A stretch of 64,000 bases of DNA, taken from NCBI RefSeq assembly GCF_021431925.1, contig NZ_CP090371.1, positions 1,612,001 to 1,676,000 of the forward strand, written 5' to 3'. Position numbers and translations under genes: made by a program. The notes beneath the pieces were generated by a model. That model saw only the letters and a list, made by a program, of their open reading frames with translations, had not been told where the DNA came from and ran no database searches. Of the stretch, positions 9,019-17,277 are shown piece after piece. The DNA comes from Halobaculum sp. CBA1158. GTDB taxonomy: Archaea; Halobacteriota; Halobacteria; Halobacteriales; Haloferacaceae. Each line of letters begins with the position of its first letter. Within the stretch, counting starts at the first letter, position 1.

Positions 9019-10284
9019 ATGGATCGGCGGAGACTTCTACAGACGCTCGGGGCGACTGGACTCGCGGGACTCGCCGGCTGCGGCGGCAGCGGCGGTGTCC
9101 TCGGGTCGCCGACGCCGACTGCGACGCCCCGGCCGGAGCCGGCAGACCTCTCCGAGCCGGAACTGTCGGCTCCCGAGGAGGTCGCGTTCGACGAGACGTT
9201 CACCGTCGAGGTCGCAGTCAGCAACGCGGGCGACCTGAGCGACGAGTACGAGGCGACCATCCGGAGCGTCGGCGACACGCTCGACGTGGAGACCGAGGTG
9301 TCAATGAGCGTCCCCGGCGGAGAGACCGCGACCGCGGAGACGGACCCGATCTCGCCGCCGGCGGCCGGCGAGTACCGGTTCGAACTCGTCGAGTCGGCAG
9401 ACGAGGACGACGGCTCCGACGGCGGCGGGTTCGGCGACACCGAAACGGCGACAGCCACGTCGACGCCGAGCGACGAGCCGTCGGTGTCGGTCGTCGCGGA
9501 CGTCGCCGTGGCGGTTCGCGCGGCGGCGCTCTCGGCGGGCGAGACGATCGAGTTGCCGGACGGAGTCGCGATAACGGTGGAGTCGGTCGACCTGTTCACG
9601 AGCGCGTTCATCGCCGACGGCGACGATCTCCCGGACGGCGTGTTCACAGCACCCACGGGCCGAGTCCTCGCGGCCTACCGGGTCGCGATCGAGAACCGCG
9701 GAACCGAGTCGGTCAGGTGGAACAGGTCGATGCTGCGTGCCCTCGACGGCGACGTGTACGACGACCCGCCGGATCTCCGCGGCTACGACGGGGCGTTCGC
9801 CCGGTCCGTGTCGCTGTCCCCCAGCGAGGGATTCGAGGGCTACGTACTCGCGCAGTTCCCGACCGACGTGGCCGAGGCGGAGGCCCCGATGGCGGTGTCG
9901 ATCCCCGACACGTCGGACGCCCAGGAGTACGTCTGGTCGTTCGAGGCCGACGGCACCCGGTCGTTCCCGCAGTTCGAACTCGAGGGGATCGACGCCCCCG
10001 AATCGACCCCGACCGAGCAGCCGTACGACATCGTCTTCTCGGTGACCAACACCGGATCGGCCGCCGGGACGTTCCGCGGGCTGGTCGAGTACGAGTCCCA
10101 GAGCATCTTCTCGGCCGAGGAGTGGCCGGCGCTGACATCGCTGGAGGGATCGCCGGCGATCGAAACGGAGATCGAGGCGGGTGCGACCGCCGATATCACC
10201 GTGACCAACGTCTCTGAGAGCACCGGAGAGTACACCTACCGGATCCAGCCGTTCGGCGAGGAGTGGACGACGACGCTGGAGTGA
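9019..10284 (+). CDS. Predicted Tat-exported lipoprotein of unknown function
   Basis: 421 residues. The N-terminus MDRRRLLQTLGATGLAGLAGC carries Arg residues followed by a short hydrophobic stretch and the lipobox LAGC (Cys21), typical of haloarchaeal Tat lipoproteins. A low-complexity Pro/Thr/Glu linker follows. The rest looks like beta-rich extracellular domains: DETFTVEVAVSNAGDLSDEY at about 56-75 and YDIVFSVTNTGSAAGTF near 335 resemble CARDB/DUF11-type folds, suggesting a cell-surface protein. TATA-like GTTTATT at 8988-8994 puts the transcription start at the ATG (leaderless). No enzymatic motif seen. Confidence 0.8.
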   Translation: MDRRRLLQTLGATGLAGLAGCGGSGGVLGSPTPTATPRPEPADLSEPELSAPEEVAFDETFTVEVAVSNAGDLSDEYEATIRSVGDTLDVETEVSMSVPGGETATAETDPISPPAAGEYRFELVESADEDDGSDGGGFGDTETATATSTPSDEPSVSVVADVAVAVRAAALSAGETIELPDGVAITVESVDLFTSAFIADGDDLPDGVFTAPTGRVLAAYRVAIENRGTESVRWNRSMLRALDGDVYDDPPDLRGYDGAFARSVSLSPSEGFEGYVLAQFPTDVAEAEAPMAVSIPDTSDAQEYVWSFEADGTRSFPQFELEGIDAPESTPTEQPYDIVFSVTNTGSAAGTFRGLVEYESQSIFSAEEWPALTSLEGSPAIETEIEAGATADITVTNVSESTGEYTYRIQPFGEEWTTTLE

Positions 10285-10628
10285 GGCGGTTCAGTCGCTC
10301 CGTGGCGTGACGTGATGCGGTCGCCGCGTCGAGTCGGGCGACGCGGTTGCTGCGGAGCGATATGTCGCCCGGAACACTAACGAGCCGGCGTCATCCCGTG
10401 GCGGCGTGCCGCGTCGGCCGGTAAACCCTCGTGCCGGGCGGTCGCGATCGCGGCTCGCGACGGGCCGTGTGTCGCGCGCCCGGGTTCTCCGCGCCGTCAT
10501 CGCACCCTGAGCGGGTGTACTGGGGCGGGGACTGAAGGCGCGCAGACGGAGCTAGCTTGCGGAGGCACAAACCGTTGCCGGAGCGTCGGCGGCCCTCAAA
10601 CGGAGCCGAACCGCGAGCGGCGGGGACG
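10285..10628. other. Gene-free interval
   Basis: 344 bp between the lipoprotein stop and the 3' end of the acetyltransferase (convergent). A 69-codon frame on the minus strand (10291-10500) is Arg-rich, has no family resemblance and no promoter, and is not called. No strong hairpin with a T-run, tRNA-like fold or repeat was recognised. Confidence 0.5.
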
Positions 10629-11102
10629 CTATCGCAGGAACTTCGAGAGCCGGTCGGTGAGGGAGGCGTCGTCGCCCAGTTTCAGGTAGTAGGCGTCGCC
10701 GCCGTCCTCGTAGTAGCCGTCGATGCGACGGACCACGTCGAAGCCGATGTGCTCGTAGAACGCCAGCGCCTCCTCGTTCGTCGTCCGCGCGTGACACGAC
10801 ACCGACCGACTGTCCTCGGCGACCTCGGCGACCAGGCGCTCGCCGTGACCGCGGCCGCGAGCGTCGGGCGCGACCGCGAGAAACAGGACGTAGCCGTCCC
10901 GACGGGTGGCGGCGAACGCGACCAGTTCGTCGTCCTCGACGAGGAGGTGACAGGTGGCGCGACGGTAGGCGTCCGTGAAGAAGCCGCGACGCTGCTTCAG
11001 TACGCCGTCGGCCTCCCGGATCTCTTCTTTCAGCGCCCAGGCGGCCTCGACGTGTGTGGCGTCGCCGGGGGGGTCTACGCGCTTCTCGACGTTGACACTC
11101 AC
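10629..11102 (-). CDS. GNAT family N-acetyltransferase
   Basis: 157 residues with the GNAT acetyl-CoA site: VLFLAVAPDARGRGHGERLVAEV (R/Q-x-x-G-x-G/A loop) and a C-terminal ALAFYEHIGFDVVRRIDGYY. This resembles RimI-type protein N-terminal or small-molecule acetyltransferases; target unknown. A GTG start at 11102 is preferred to the ATG at 11129, because a TATA-like AATTAAAT centred near 11132 would overlap the ATG but lies about 27-30 bp before the GTG, implying a leaderless message. Confidence 0.83.
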   Translation of the reverse strand: MSVNVEKRVDPPGDATHVEAAWALKEEIREADGVLKQRRGFFTDAYRRATCHLLVEDDELVAFAATRRDGYVLFLAVAPDARGRGHGERLVAEVAEDSRSVSCHARTTNEEALAFYEHIGFDVVRRIDGYYEDGGDAYYLKLGDDASLTDRLSKFLR

Positions 11103-11127
11103 TACACAACTCGTACTTCTGACGGGC

Positions 11128-11137
11128 ATTTAATTCC
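11128..11137 (-). promoter_or_regulatory. TATA box of the acetyltransferase gene; decides its start
   Basis: AATTAAAT on the minus strand, centre about 30 bp upstream of the GTG at 11102. Its position excludes the upstream ATG at 11129 as translation start. Confidence 0.6.
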
Positions 11138-11258
11138 ACCGTCGCCAGCGACTGTTGTCGGGTACACCCCCCGACAGAATCGGCCTTGACGGGGGTGAGC
11201 GCACCGGTGTGCGCCGCGTGGCAGAACGATTTTACCCCCCTCGCGCGTGGGCGGACAC

Positions 11259-12530
11259 ATGTCGGATTGGTCGCCACGCGAGGTCGGTGGGTCGATCGCG
11301 GACGTGTTCCGGAGCGCGTTCGTGACCGGCGTCGCGGTGATCGTCCCGCTTCTCATCTCGCTCATCGTCCTCGCCGTCGCCGGGCAGTACGTGTACGACT
11401 ACCTCGACCTGTTCTCGAACTACGTGCTCGGCATCGGCCCGGAAGCGAGCTACATCCTCGCCACGCCGGCGGGACCGATTCGGTTCGGCAAGGAGCGACT
11501 GATCGAGATCCTGACGCCGATCGTCCTCCTGTACTCGATCGTCGTCCTCGGACTGTTCATCAACGCCACCCGCTTCGGCGGCGCGGCCGTCGAGTACTTC
11601 GACGCCGCGATGGCGCACATCCCCGGGTTCGGATCCGTCTACGAGTCGTTCCGACAGATGTCCGACGTGATGCTGGAGGAGGACACCCAGAACTTCCGCG
11701 ACGTGAAACTCGTCGAGTTTCCGCACGAGGGCGCGTACACGCTCGGCTTCGTCACCACGGAGACGCCCGACGCGCTTCGAGCGCCCGCCGGCCACGACCG
11801 AATGCTGACGCTGTTTCTTCCGCTCGCGCCGAATCCGGTGATGGGCGGCCACCTCGTCCACATGCCCGCCGAGAAGGTGATGGACGTGGACATGACCGTC
11901 GAGGAGGGGATACGCGCGGTCGTCACGAGCGGCGTCGCCGTCTCCGGTGGCTCGACCGGCGGCGAGAGCGGCCTCTCCGAGGAGCACCTGCGGAGCCTCG
12001 CGGGCATCGAGCACGCCGATCAGAAGCTGAACCCGGAGGAAGGCTCCCCGGACGTCCGGCGCTCTGACGGAGTCGACGCCGACCGCGACCACGAGTGGGA
12101 CCAACAGGTCGCCCCCGAGCGCTCGAAGACGGCGACCGACATCGCGCGGCGGATGCGCGCCCAGCGCGAGGAGGTCGACGACGAAACCGCGATCCCCGAC
12201 GACGAGCAGCCCTACTCGCTGTACGGGCGCGAGGAAGCGACGTCGACGCCCGCACGCGAGTCGGGGCGGTACGACGCCGAGACCGAGTCCACCGACGAGC
12301 GGCCGGCTCGCGAGGCCGATCGGCCGAAGGCGTTCCGCGATGCCGAATCGATCCGTCCCGAGGCGGCCGGCGACCGGGATCGAGAACACCGCGACAGCGA
12401 CGGTGTCGTTCCCGAGGAGGCGGGAGGTCGTGCCGAAGGAGAACGCGAGTCGACCGACACCCTGCCGGCGGAGGTCACCGATCGATCCGAGATCATCGAC
12501 GAGGACGAGGAAGAGGAGGAGGACGAGTGA
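11259..12530 (+). CDS. DUF502 family integral membrane protein with long acidic C-terminal tail
   Basis: 423 residues. The first 210 are the DUF502 core: hydrophobic segments at about 13-47 and 84-106, then IPGFGSVYESFRQMSDVM and the conserved VKLVEFPHEGAYTLGFVT and LFLPLAPNPVMGGHLVHMP. The final 200 residues are Glu/Asp/Arg-rich, without hydrophobic segments, ending in a run of acidic residues; presumably a disordered cytoplasmic tail. DUF502 proteins are widespread and uncharacterised. TATA-like GATTTTACC at 11229-11237 fits a leaderless start at 11259; the ATG at 11247 is too close to it. Confidence 0.85.
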   Translation: MSDWSPREVGGSIADVFRSAFVTGVAVIVPLLISLIVLAVAGQYVYDYLDLFSNYVLGIGPEASYILATPAGPIRFGKERLIEILTPIVLLYSIVVLGLFINATRFGGAAVEYFDAAMAHIPGFGSVYESFRQMSDVMLEEDTQNFRDVKLVEFPHEGAYTLGFVTTETPDALRAPAGHDRMLTLFLPLAPNPVMGGHLVHMPAEKVMDVDMTVEEGIRAVVTSGVAVSGGSTGGESGLSEEHLRSLAGIEHADQKLNPEEGSPDVRRSDGVDADRDHEWDQQVAPERSKTATDIARRMRAQREEVDDETAIPDDEQPYSLYGREEATSTPARESGRYDAETESTDERPAREADRPKAFRDAESIRPEAAGDRDREHRDSDGVVPEEAGGRAEGERESTDTLPAEVTDRSEIIDEDEEEEEDE

Positions 12531-12565
12531 GTTAACAGCGGCCGCGACGACTGTGTAACGAGGAC

Positions 12566-13045
12566 GTGACCGACGACACCCCAGATCCGCCTCGCGCCGA
12601 GAGCGACGACCGCTCCGGCGTCGATCGACGCCGCGGCTCGTACGAGCTTCGAGACCACACGGCCGACATCGCCGTCGCGGCGACAGCCGAAACGCTAGGC
12701 GGCGCGTTCGCCGCCGTCGCCGACGGTCTGACCGCGGCGATGTGTGACCGAGTTCCCGACGGCGGTGATCGGTTCCCGATCACCGTTCGCTCGGAGTCGC
12801 CGGAGGCGGCGCTGTTCGACTACCTCGACGAGTGCATCTACGAGCGCGACGTGCGTCTCGTGCTCCCGGTTGACCACCGGGCGACCGTCCGCGAGTCGGG
12901 AGACGAGTGGGTCGTCGAGGGCTCCGCCCGCGGGGTTCCGCTCGCGTCCGTGAGCGCCCGCGACGTGAAGGCGGTGACGTACTCGGAGATGGAACTCGCG
13001 GGGACGGACGGCGGCTGGCGGGCGTACGTCGTCTTCGACGTGTGA
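12566..13045 (+). CDS. Archease, activator of RtcB RNA ligase
   Basis: 159 residues starting with GTG. After an acidic extension of about 25 residues comes the archease core: YELRDHTADIAVAATAETLGGAF (residues 29-51, with the metal-binding Asp in DHTAD), FDYLDECIYERDVR and a C-terminal AVTYSEMELAGTDGGWRAYVVFDV. Archease promotes multiple turnover of RtcB by assisting His guanylylation and broadening nucleotide use. Two genes upstream of rtcB on the same strand, which supports the pairing. Confidence 0.92.
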   Translation: MTDDTPDPPRAESDDRSGVDRRRGSYELRDHTADIAVAATAETLGGAFAAVADGLTAAMCDRVPDGGDRFPITVRSESPEAALFDYLDECIYERDVRLVLPVDHRATVRESGDEWVVEGSARGVPLASVSARDVKAVTYSEMELAGTDGGWRAYVVFDV

Positions 13046-13141
13046 GTCGCGATCGGTCTGCCGGTGTGACCCCCGGCGGACCGCTCCCCTGCGAGCCGAA
13101 CCGTCGTAGGGCTTACCACGGTCCCATTATAATCGGGTGTC

Positions 13142-14320
13142 ATGCGTTCACATACGCGGTCGACGGCGACGCGGCTCGCGGTCAGTATTCTCGGCGTCGC
13201 GCTCGCGGGAAGCGGTCTCGCGTCCGCACACGTCCAGTATGTGACGGACTCCGGGGAGCGTGGCGACCCGATCGCGTTCCTCGTCGGGGCGCTGTCGGCC
13301 CCGATGGTGGTGATCCCGCTCGTGCTCGGGGGCGTCGTCGTGCTCGGATCGATGGGCGGCTACCTCTGGCGAAAGCCGTTACGGGCGGACATCAGGGCGA
13401 TCCGACGGGAGCTGTCGAACTACGTCGACCTGCTGCCGTGGCTGCTCCGGCTCGGGATCGGGCTCCCGATGGTCGGGGCCGGCTTCGCGGGCTATCTGTT
13501 CACCCCGCTCGTGACGACCGCCGACACCGCGGTCCCGGTGCGACTGTTCGGCGTCGCGATCGGTTTCATGCTACTGTTCGGACTGGCGACGCGATTCGTC
13601 GCCGCCGCCGGACTGGCGGCGTACGTCGCGTTGCTGCCGCTCCACCCGTCGATGTTCTTCGCGTTCGAGTACTCGGCCGGCCTGCTGGCGATCGTGTTGG
13701 TCGGCGGCGGCCGACCGAGCGCCGACCACGTCATCGCCAAGATGGCCGCCAACGAGGAGACCGTGTACTCCCGGTTCGATCCGTTCTATCGCCGGATCGC
13801 GGTGCCGTTCGGGGATCGAGTGGACCCGTATCGGAAGTTCGTTCCGACGGTGATTCGACTGGGAATGGGCGTGGTGTTCGCCTACCTCGCGTTCGCGGAG
13901 AAGCTGCTCGTCCCCGAGCGGGCGCTCGCGGTCGTCGAACAGTACGGCCTCTCGACGCTGTTACCGGTGCCGCCGGAGCTGTGGGTGCTCGGCGCGTCGC
14001 TCACCGAGTTGTTCCTGGGCGTCCTGCTCGTCGTCGGGTTCTTCACGCGGGCGTCCTCGGCGGCAGCGTTCGTCGTGTTCACGACGACCCTGTTCGGTCT
14101 CCCCGACGATCCGGTGCTGGCGCACGTCTCGCTGTTCGGGCTCGTCTCGGCGCTGCTGGTCACCGGCGCGGGACCGCTGGCTATCGACACCGCCGTGTTC
14201 CGCGCGCCCAACGAGATGGGCGTTCCGGGAGCGGGTGATCGATCCGACGCCGACGCGAGGACGACGCCGACGGCGACGGAGGCGACCGCCGGACGGTCGA
14301 CGGGCGGCACCGACCGGTAG
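13142..14320 (+). CDS. DoxX/DoxD-like integral membrane protein
   Basis: 392 residues with about eight to nine hydrophobic segments. The N-terminal one (residues 13-29) could be a signal or first membrane span. LPWLLRLGIGLPMVGAGFAGYLF near 99 and TVIRLGMGVVFAYLAFAEKLLVPERAL near 235, followed by LGASLTELFLGVLLVVGFFTR, have the DoxX-family pattern of quinone-oxidase accessory proteins. The C-terminus is a Thr/Asp/Ala-rich tail. It sits between archease and rtcB, same strand, with 35 bp to rtcB; whether it shares their function is unknown. The strong ATTATAAT at 13127-13134 is only about 10 bp from the ATG, too close to drive it. Confidence 0.78.
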   Translation: MRSHTRSTATRLAVSILGVALAGSGLASAHVQYVTDSGERGDPIAFLVGALSAPMVVIPLVLGGVVVLGSMGGYLWRKPLRADIRAIRRELSNYVDLLPWLLRLGIGLPMVGAGFAGYLFTPLVTTADTAVPVRLFGVAIGFMLLFGLATRFVAAAGLAAYVALLPLHPSMFFAFEYSAGLLAIVLVGGGRPSADHVIAKMAANEETVYSRFDPFYRRIAVPFGDRVDPYRKFVPTVIRLGMGVVFAYLAFAEKLLVPERALAVVEQYGLSTLLPVPPELWVLGASLTELFLGVLLVVGFFTRASSAAAFVVFTTTLFGLPDDPVLAHVSLFGLVSALLVTGAGPLAIDTAVFRAPNEMGVPGAGDRSDADARTTPTATEATAGRSTGGTDR

Positions 14321-14355
14321 TAACGCTATTCCGTCCGCCCGCGGGAGAGACGAGC

Positions 14356-15873
14356 ATGACCGAGACGCCGGAGACTCGCGAGATGGACGGGATCGAACTC
14401 CGGAAAGTCCGCGAGTTCGTCTGGGAGATCCCGAAGGAGGGTGAGATGAACACTCCCGCCCGGGTGCTCGCCAGCGACGAGCTGTTGGAACAGATCGCCG
14501 ACGACAACACCCTCCAGCAGCTCCGCAACTCGACGCATCTCCCCGGGATAACGAAACACGCCATCTGCATGCCCGACGGCCACCAGGGGTACGGCTTCCC
14601 CGTCGGCGGCGTCGGCGCGATGGACGCGACCGATGGCTGTATCTCTCCCGGAGCGATCGGCTACGATATCAACTGCGGCGTCCGGATGATCCGGACGGAT
14701 CTCACCTACGACGACGTACGGGGCAGCGAGGAGGAACTCGTCGACAGCCTCTTCGCGAACGTCCCCTCCGGACTGGGCGGCGGCGGGATCGTCGACGGCG
14801 ACGCCGACACCGTGGAGGCCGTGCTCGAACGCGGGATGGAGTGGGCACTCGAGGAGGGGTACGCTAGAGAGGACGACCTCGCCCGCTGCGAGGACGAGGG
14901 ACGGCGACCGGACGCGCGTCCCGAGTTCGTCTCCCAGAAGGCGAAAGATCGCGGAAGGAACCAGCTGGGCAGCCTCGGATCTGGGAACCATTTCCTGGAG
15001 GTTCAACGCGTGACCGACGTGTTCGACGAGGGCGTCGCCGCCGCGTTCGGGCTCGCCGAGGATCAGATCGTCGTGTTGATCCACTGCGGGTCGCGCGGCC
15101 TCGGCCACCAGGTGTGCTCCGATTACCTCCGCCGGATCGAGAAGGGCCACGGCGACCTGCTGGAACCGCTTCCCGACAAGGAACTGGCGGCCGCTCCGGC
15201 GGGGTCGGAACTGGCCGACGAGTACTACGGCGCGATGTGTGCGGCGATCAACTTCGCGTGGGTGAACCGACAGCTCATCACGCACCGGACGCGGCGCGTG
15301 TTCGAGCGCGTGTTCCGCGCGGACGCCGAGGAACTCGGAATGGAACTCCTCTACGACGTGGCACACAACATCGCCAAGCGCGAGGTCCACGAGGTCGGCG
15401 TCGACGCCGACGGCACCGCCGTCGCCGAGGAACGGGCGGTCGACCACGAGGAGCGCGAGCTGTTCGTCCACCGCAAGGGCGCGACGCGCGCGTTCCCCGC
15501 CGGACGCGAGGAGGTACCGGCCGCCTACCGCGACGTCGGCCAGCCGGTGATCATTCCCGGGAGCATGGGCGCGGGAAGCTACGTCCTCGTCGGCGGCGAC
15601 GAATCGCTCGCAGAGACCTTCGGCTCGACGGCTCACGGCGCAGGCAGGACGATGAGCCGCACCGCCGCGAAACAGGAGTACTGGGGCGAGACCGTCCAGG
15701 ACGAGCTTCGCGATCAGGACCACATCTACGTGAAGGCACAGTCGGGTGCGACGGTCGCCGAGGAGGCTCCCGGCGTCTACAAGGACGTCGACGAGGTGGT
15801 CCGCGTGAGCGACGCGCTCGGCATCGGCGACAAGGTGGCGCGCACGTTCCCCGTCTGCAACATCAAGGGCTGA
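14356..15873 (+). CDS. rtcB: RNA-splicing ligase RtcB (3'-phosphate/5'-OH tRNA ligase)
   Basis: 505 residues. GTP- and Mn-dependent ligase that joins tRNA exon halves after intron removal. Signatures: AICMPDGHQGYGFPVGGV near 70, GAIGYDINCGVRM with metal ligands Asp104 and Cys107, GSGNHFLEVQ near 211, IHCGSRGLGHQ near 237, and the guanylylation site STAHGAGRTMSR with His427. Ends with the conserved FPVCNIKG. All catalytic residues visible are intact. Archease is encoded 1.3 kb upstream on the same strand. Confidence 0.95.
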   Translation: MTETPETREMDGIELRKVREFVWEIPKEGEMNTPARVLASDELLEQIADDNTLQQLRNSTHLPGITKHAICMPDGHQGYGFPVGGVGAMDATDGCISPGAIGYDINCGVRMIRTDLTYDDVRGSEEELVDSLFANVPSGLGGGGIVDGDADTVEAVLERGMEWALEEGYAREDDLARCEDEGRRPDARPEFVSQKAKDRGRNQLGSLGSGNHFLEVQRVTDVFDEGVAAAFGLAEDQIVVLIHCGSRGLGHQVCSDYLRRIEKGHGDLLEPLPDKELAAAPAGSELADEYYGAMCAAINFAWVNRQLITHRTRRVFERVFRADAEELGMELLYDVAHNIAKREVHEVGVDADGTAVAEERAVDHEERELFVHRKGATRAFPAGREEVPAAYRDVGQPVIIPGSMGAGSYVLVGGDESLAETFGSTAHGAGRTMSRTAAKQEYWGETVQDELRDQDHIYVKAQSGATVAEEAPGVYKDVDEVVRVSDALGIGDKVARTFPVCNIKG

Positions 15874-16027
15874 TCGGTGTCGGAGGTGGGGCCTTCAGGG
15901 CTGACAGGCGACGCCCGGCACGGCACACGGCGCGCGGCGTCGCACACCCGCGATCGCGCCGTGGCAACGGTCAAGCCACGCCGGGTGTGCTGCCGTCATC
16001 GTATTTGAACACTCACCCCTAATGGGG

Positions 16028-16471
16028 TCAGTAGAAGTCGCTCGAGGGCCCCGACGGCCCGTCCGGACCGGACGGACCCTTCGGACCGCGTCCCTCCGCG
16101 AGTTCGACCGTCTCGCCGTCGGCATCGAGGCGACGTGGGTCGACCTCCTCGCCGTCCTCGTAGCGGACGAACGAGAGGTAGAAGCTCTCCCCGCAGCCGT
16201 CGTCGTCCGACTCGGCGTCCGCGTCCGCGCCGGCGACGACCGACTCGTCGCTGTCGCCGGCTGCGTCCGCCGGGAGTTCGGGCGTCGGGTGGTCCCCGCA
16301 CACGAACCGGACGCCGTCGGCGGCTCCGTCCTCGAACCGCTCGTCGGGGGAGACGTACTCCCACCCCTCGAAGGGATAGGGGGTGACCGCCTTGTCCGAG
16401 AGGTACCCCTCCCGCTTCAGTTCCACGAGTCGACCGCAGGCGGGGCAGTAGTACGTGACGGGATAGCTCAT
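16028..16471 (-). CDS. Haloarchaeal zinc-ribbon-like protein with collagen-like C-terminal tail
   Basis: 147 residues, not recognised as a named family. The N-terminus MSYPVTYYCPACGRLVELKR has a CPAC knuckle; further Cys at about 58 (RFVCGDHP) and 92 (DDGCGESFYLSFVRYEDG) could complete a metal site. The middle is acidic and low-complexity. The last 19 residues contain five consecutive Gly-Pro-X triplets (GPKGPSGPDGPSGPS), a collagen-like pattern rare in archaea. The frame extends upstream without a stop for 200 codons but that part is Arg/Ser-rich shadow; ATG at 16471 opens the conserved part. Confidence 0.78.
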   Translation of the reverse strand: MSYPVTYYCPACGRLVELKREGYLSDKAVTPYPFEGWEYVSPDERFEDGAADGVRFVCGDHPTPELPADAAGDSDESVVAGADADAESDDDGCGESFYLSFVRYEDGEEVDPRRLDADGETVELAEGRGPKGPSGPDGPSGPSSDFY

Positions 16472-16589
16472 ACGCGAGACAGGGGCCGGCGGCACTTTCG
16501 ACTGTCGGGGGACCGCGCGGGCGACGCGCATCGAGGGCCGACTATCGAGGTTCGACTGTCGAGCGGCAAGAGGGGCGACGCGGAGCGCG

Positions 16590-16598
16590 GATTTGAAG
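16590..16598 (+). promoter_or_regulatory. TATA box of the SnoaL-like gene
   Basis: GATTTGAAG ends 26 bp before the ATG at 16624, predicting a leaderless transcript. Confidence 0.45.
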
Positions 16599-16623
16599 CC
16601 CCCCGACGCCGAGGGGATACGCA

Positions 16624-17031
16624 ATGACACCCGAGGAGACCGTCGAGGCGTACTACGATGCCCTCCGCGCGGGGGAGGCGCTCGCGCCCTTCTTCGTCGA
16701 GTCGCCGGCGACGGTGAAGGTCGGACTCGAGGAGCGACTCGTCGGCTACGCCGAGGTCGCCCGAGGCCTGCGCGAGCAGACCCGAACGACGGAGGACTGG
16801 ACCGTCGAGAGCCGCGATCTCCACGTCGTCGAGCGCGAGGGCGGAGCGGCCGTCGGCGACGAGGTGGCGCTGTCGTGGTACGACACCGAAGCGTTCGCCG
16901 AACGCGCCGCTCGAACTCGCTGGAGCGGAACCCTGGTTCCGGCTGACGACGGCTGGGCGTTCGCCGGGATGCACGTCTCGCAGGCGACGGACCTCGACGA
17001 ACTCGACGGGACCGACGGGCTCGACGGCTGA
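16624..17031 (+). CDS. SnoaL-like (NTF2-fold) domain protein
   Basis: 135 residues. The opening TPEETVEAYYDALRAGEALAPFF is the usual first helices of SnoaL/NTF2-like cone folds, and SWYDTEAFAERAARTRWSGTLVPADDGWAFAGMHVS is the closing sheet, where the cavity-lining residues usually lie. The family covers ketosteroid isomerase-like enzymes and ligand binders; no catalytic residues can be named here. Overlaps the next gene by 1 nt in a TGATG/ATGG junction, so the two are probably co-transcribed. Confidence 0.75.
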   Translation: MTPEETVEAYYDALRAGEALAPFFVESPATVKVGLEERLVGYAEVARGLREQTRTTEDWTVESRDLHVVEREGGAAVGDEVALSWYDTEAFAERAARTRWSGTLVPADDGWAFAGMHVSQATDLDELDGTDGLDG

Positions 17032-17252
17032 TGGTCGGACCCAGCATCACCGAGGAAGAGCGCGACGCGACGAACAGGCGGCTCATGGTCGGGATGGTGC
17101 TCCTCGTCGGAGTTTCGGGCGGGCTCGTCTCGCTTCAGGTCGACCCGACGCCGGCGCAGGTGGCGGGGGCCGTCGGCGTCTCCCTGTTGGTGGGGGTCGC
17201 GCTCACATGGTTCGTCGTGCGGAGCCTCAGAGAGTTCTCGCCGAAGCGGTAG
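17031..17252 (+). CDS. Small two-helix membrane protein
   Basis: 73 residues with two predicted spans: LMVGMVLLVGVSGGLVSLQV (19-38) and VAGAVGVSLLVGVALTWFVV (45-64), short charged ends. Unknown function; start overlaps the stop of the SnoaL-like gene, indicating translational coupling. Confidence 0.7.
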   Translation: MVGPSITEEERDATNRRLMVGMVLLVGVSGGLVSLQVDPTPAQVAGAVGVSLLVGVALTWFVVRSLREFSPKR

Positions 17253-17277
17253 GCGAGAGACGGAGCCCGCGGGGAGG

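Noticed and set aside
10291..10500. 69-codon minus-strand frame in the gap after the lipoprotein gene
   Set aside because: Arg/Thr/Asp-rich, no promoter at the right distance, no resemblance to known proteins.
13127..13134. ATTATAAT as promoter of the DoxX-like gene
   Set aside because: Only about 10 bp from the ATG, which would place transcription inside the gene with no in-frame start following.
15874..16027. TATA-like TTCAAATAC on the minus strand with a 34-codon frame
   Set aside because: Lies between convergent gene ends; the predicted start site gives GTG-GCT-TGA, and no RNA fold was recognised.
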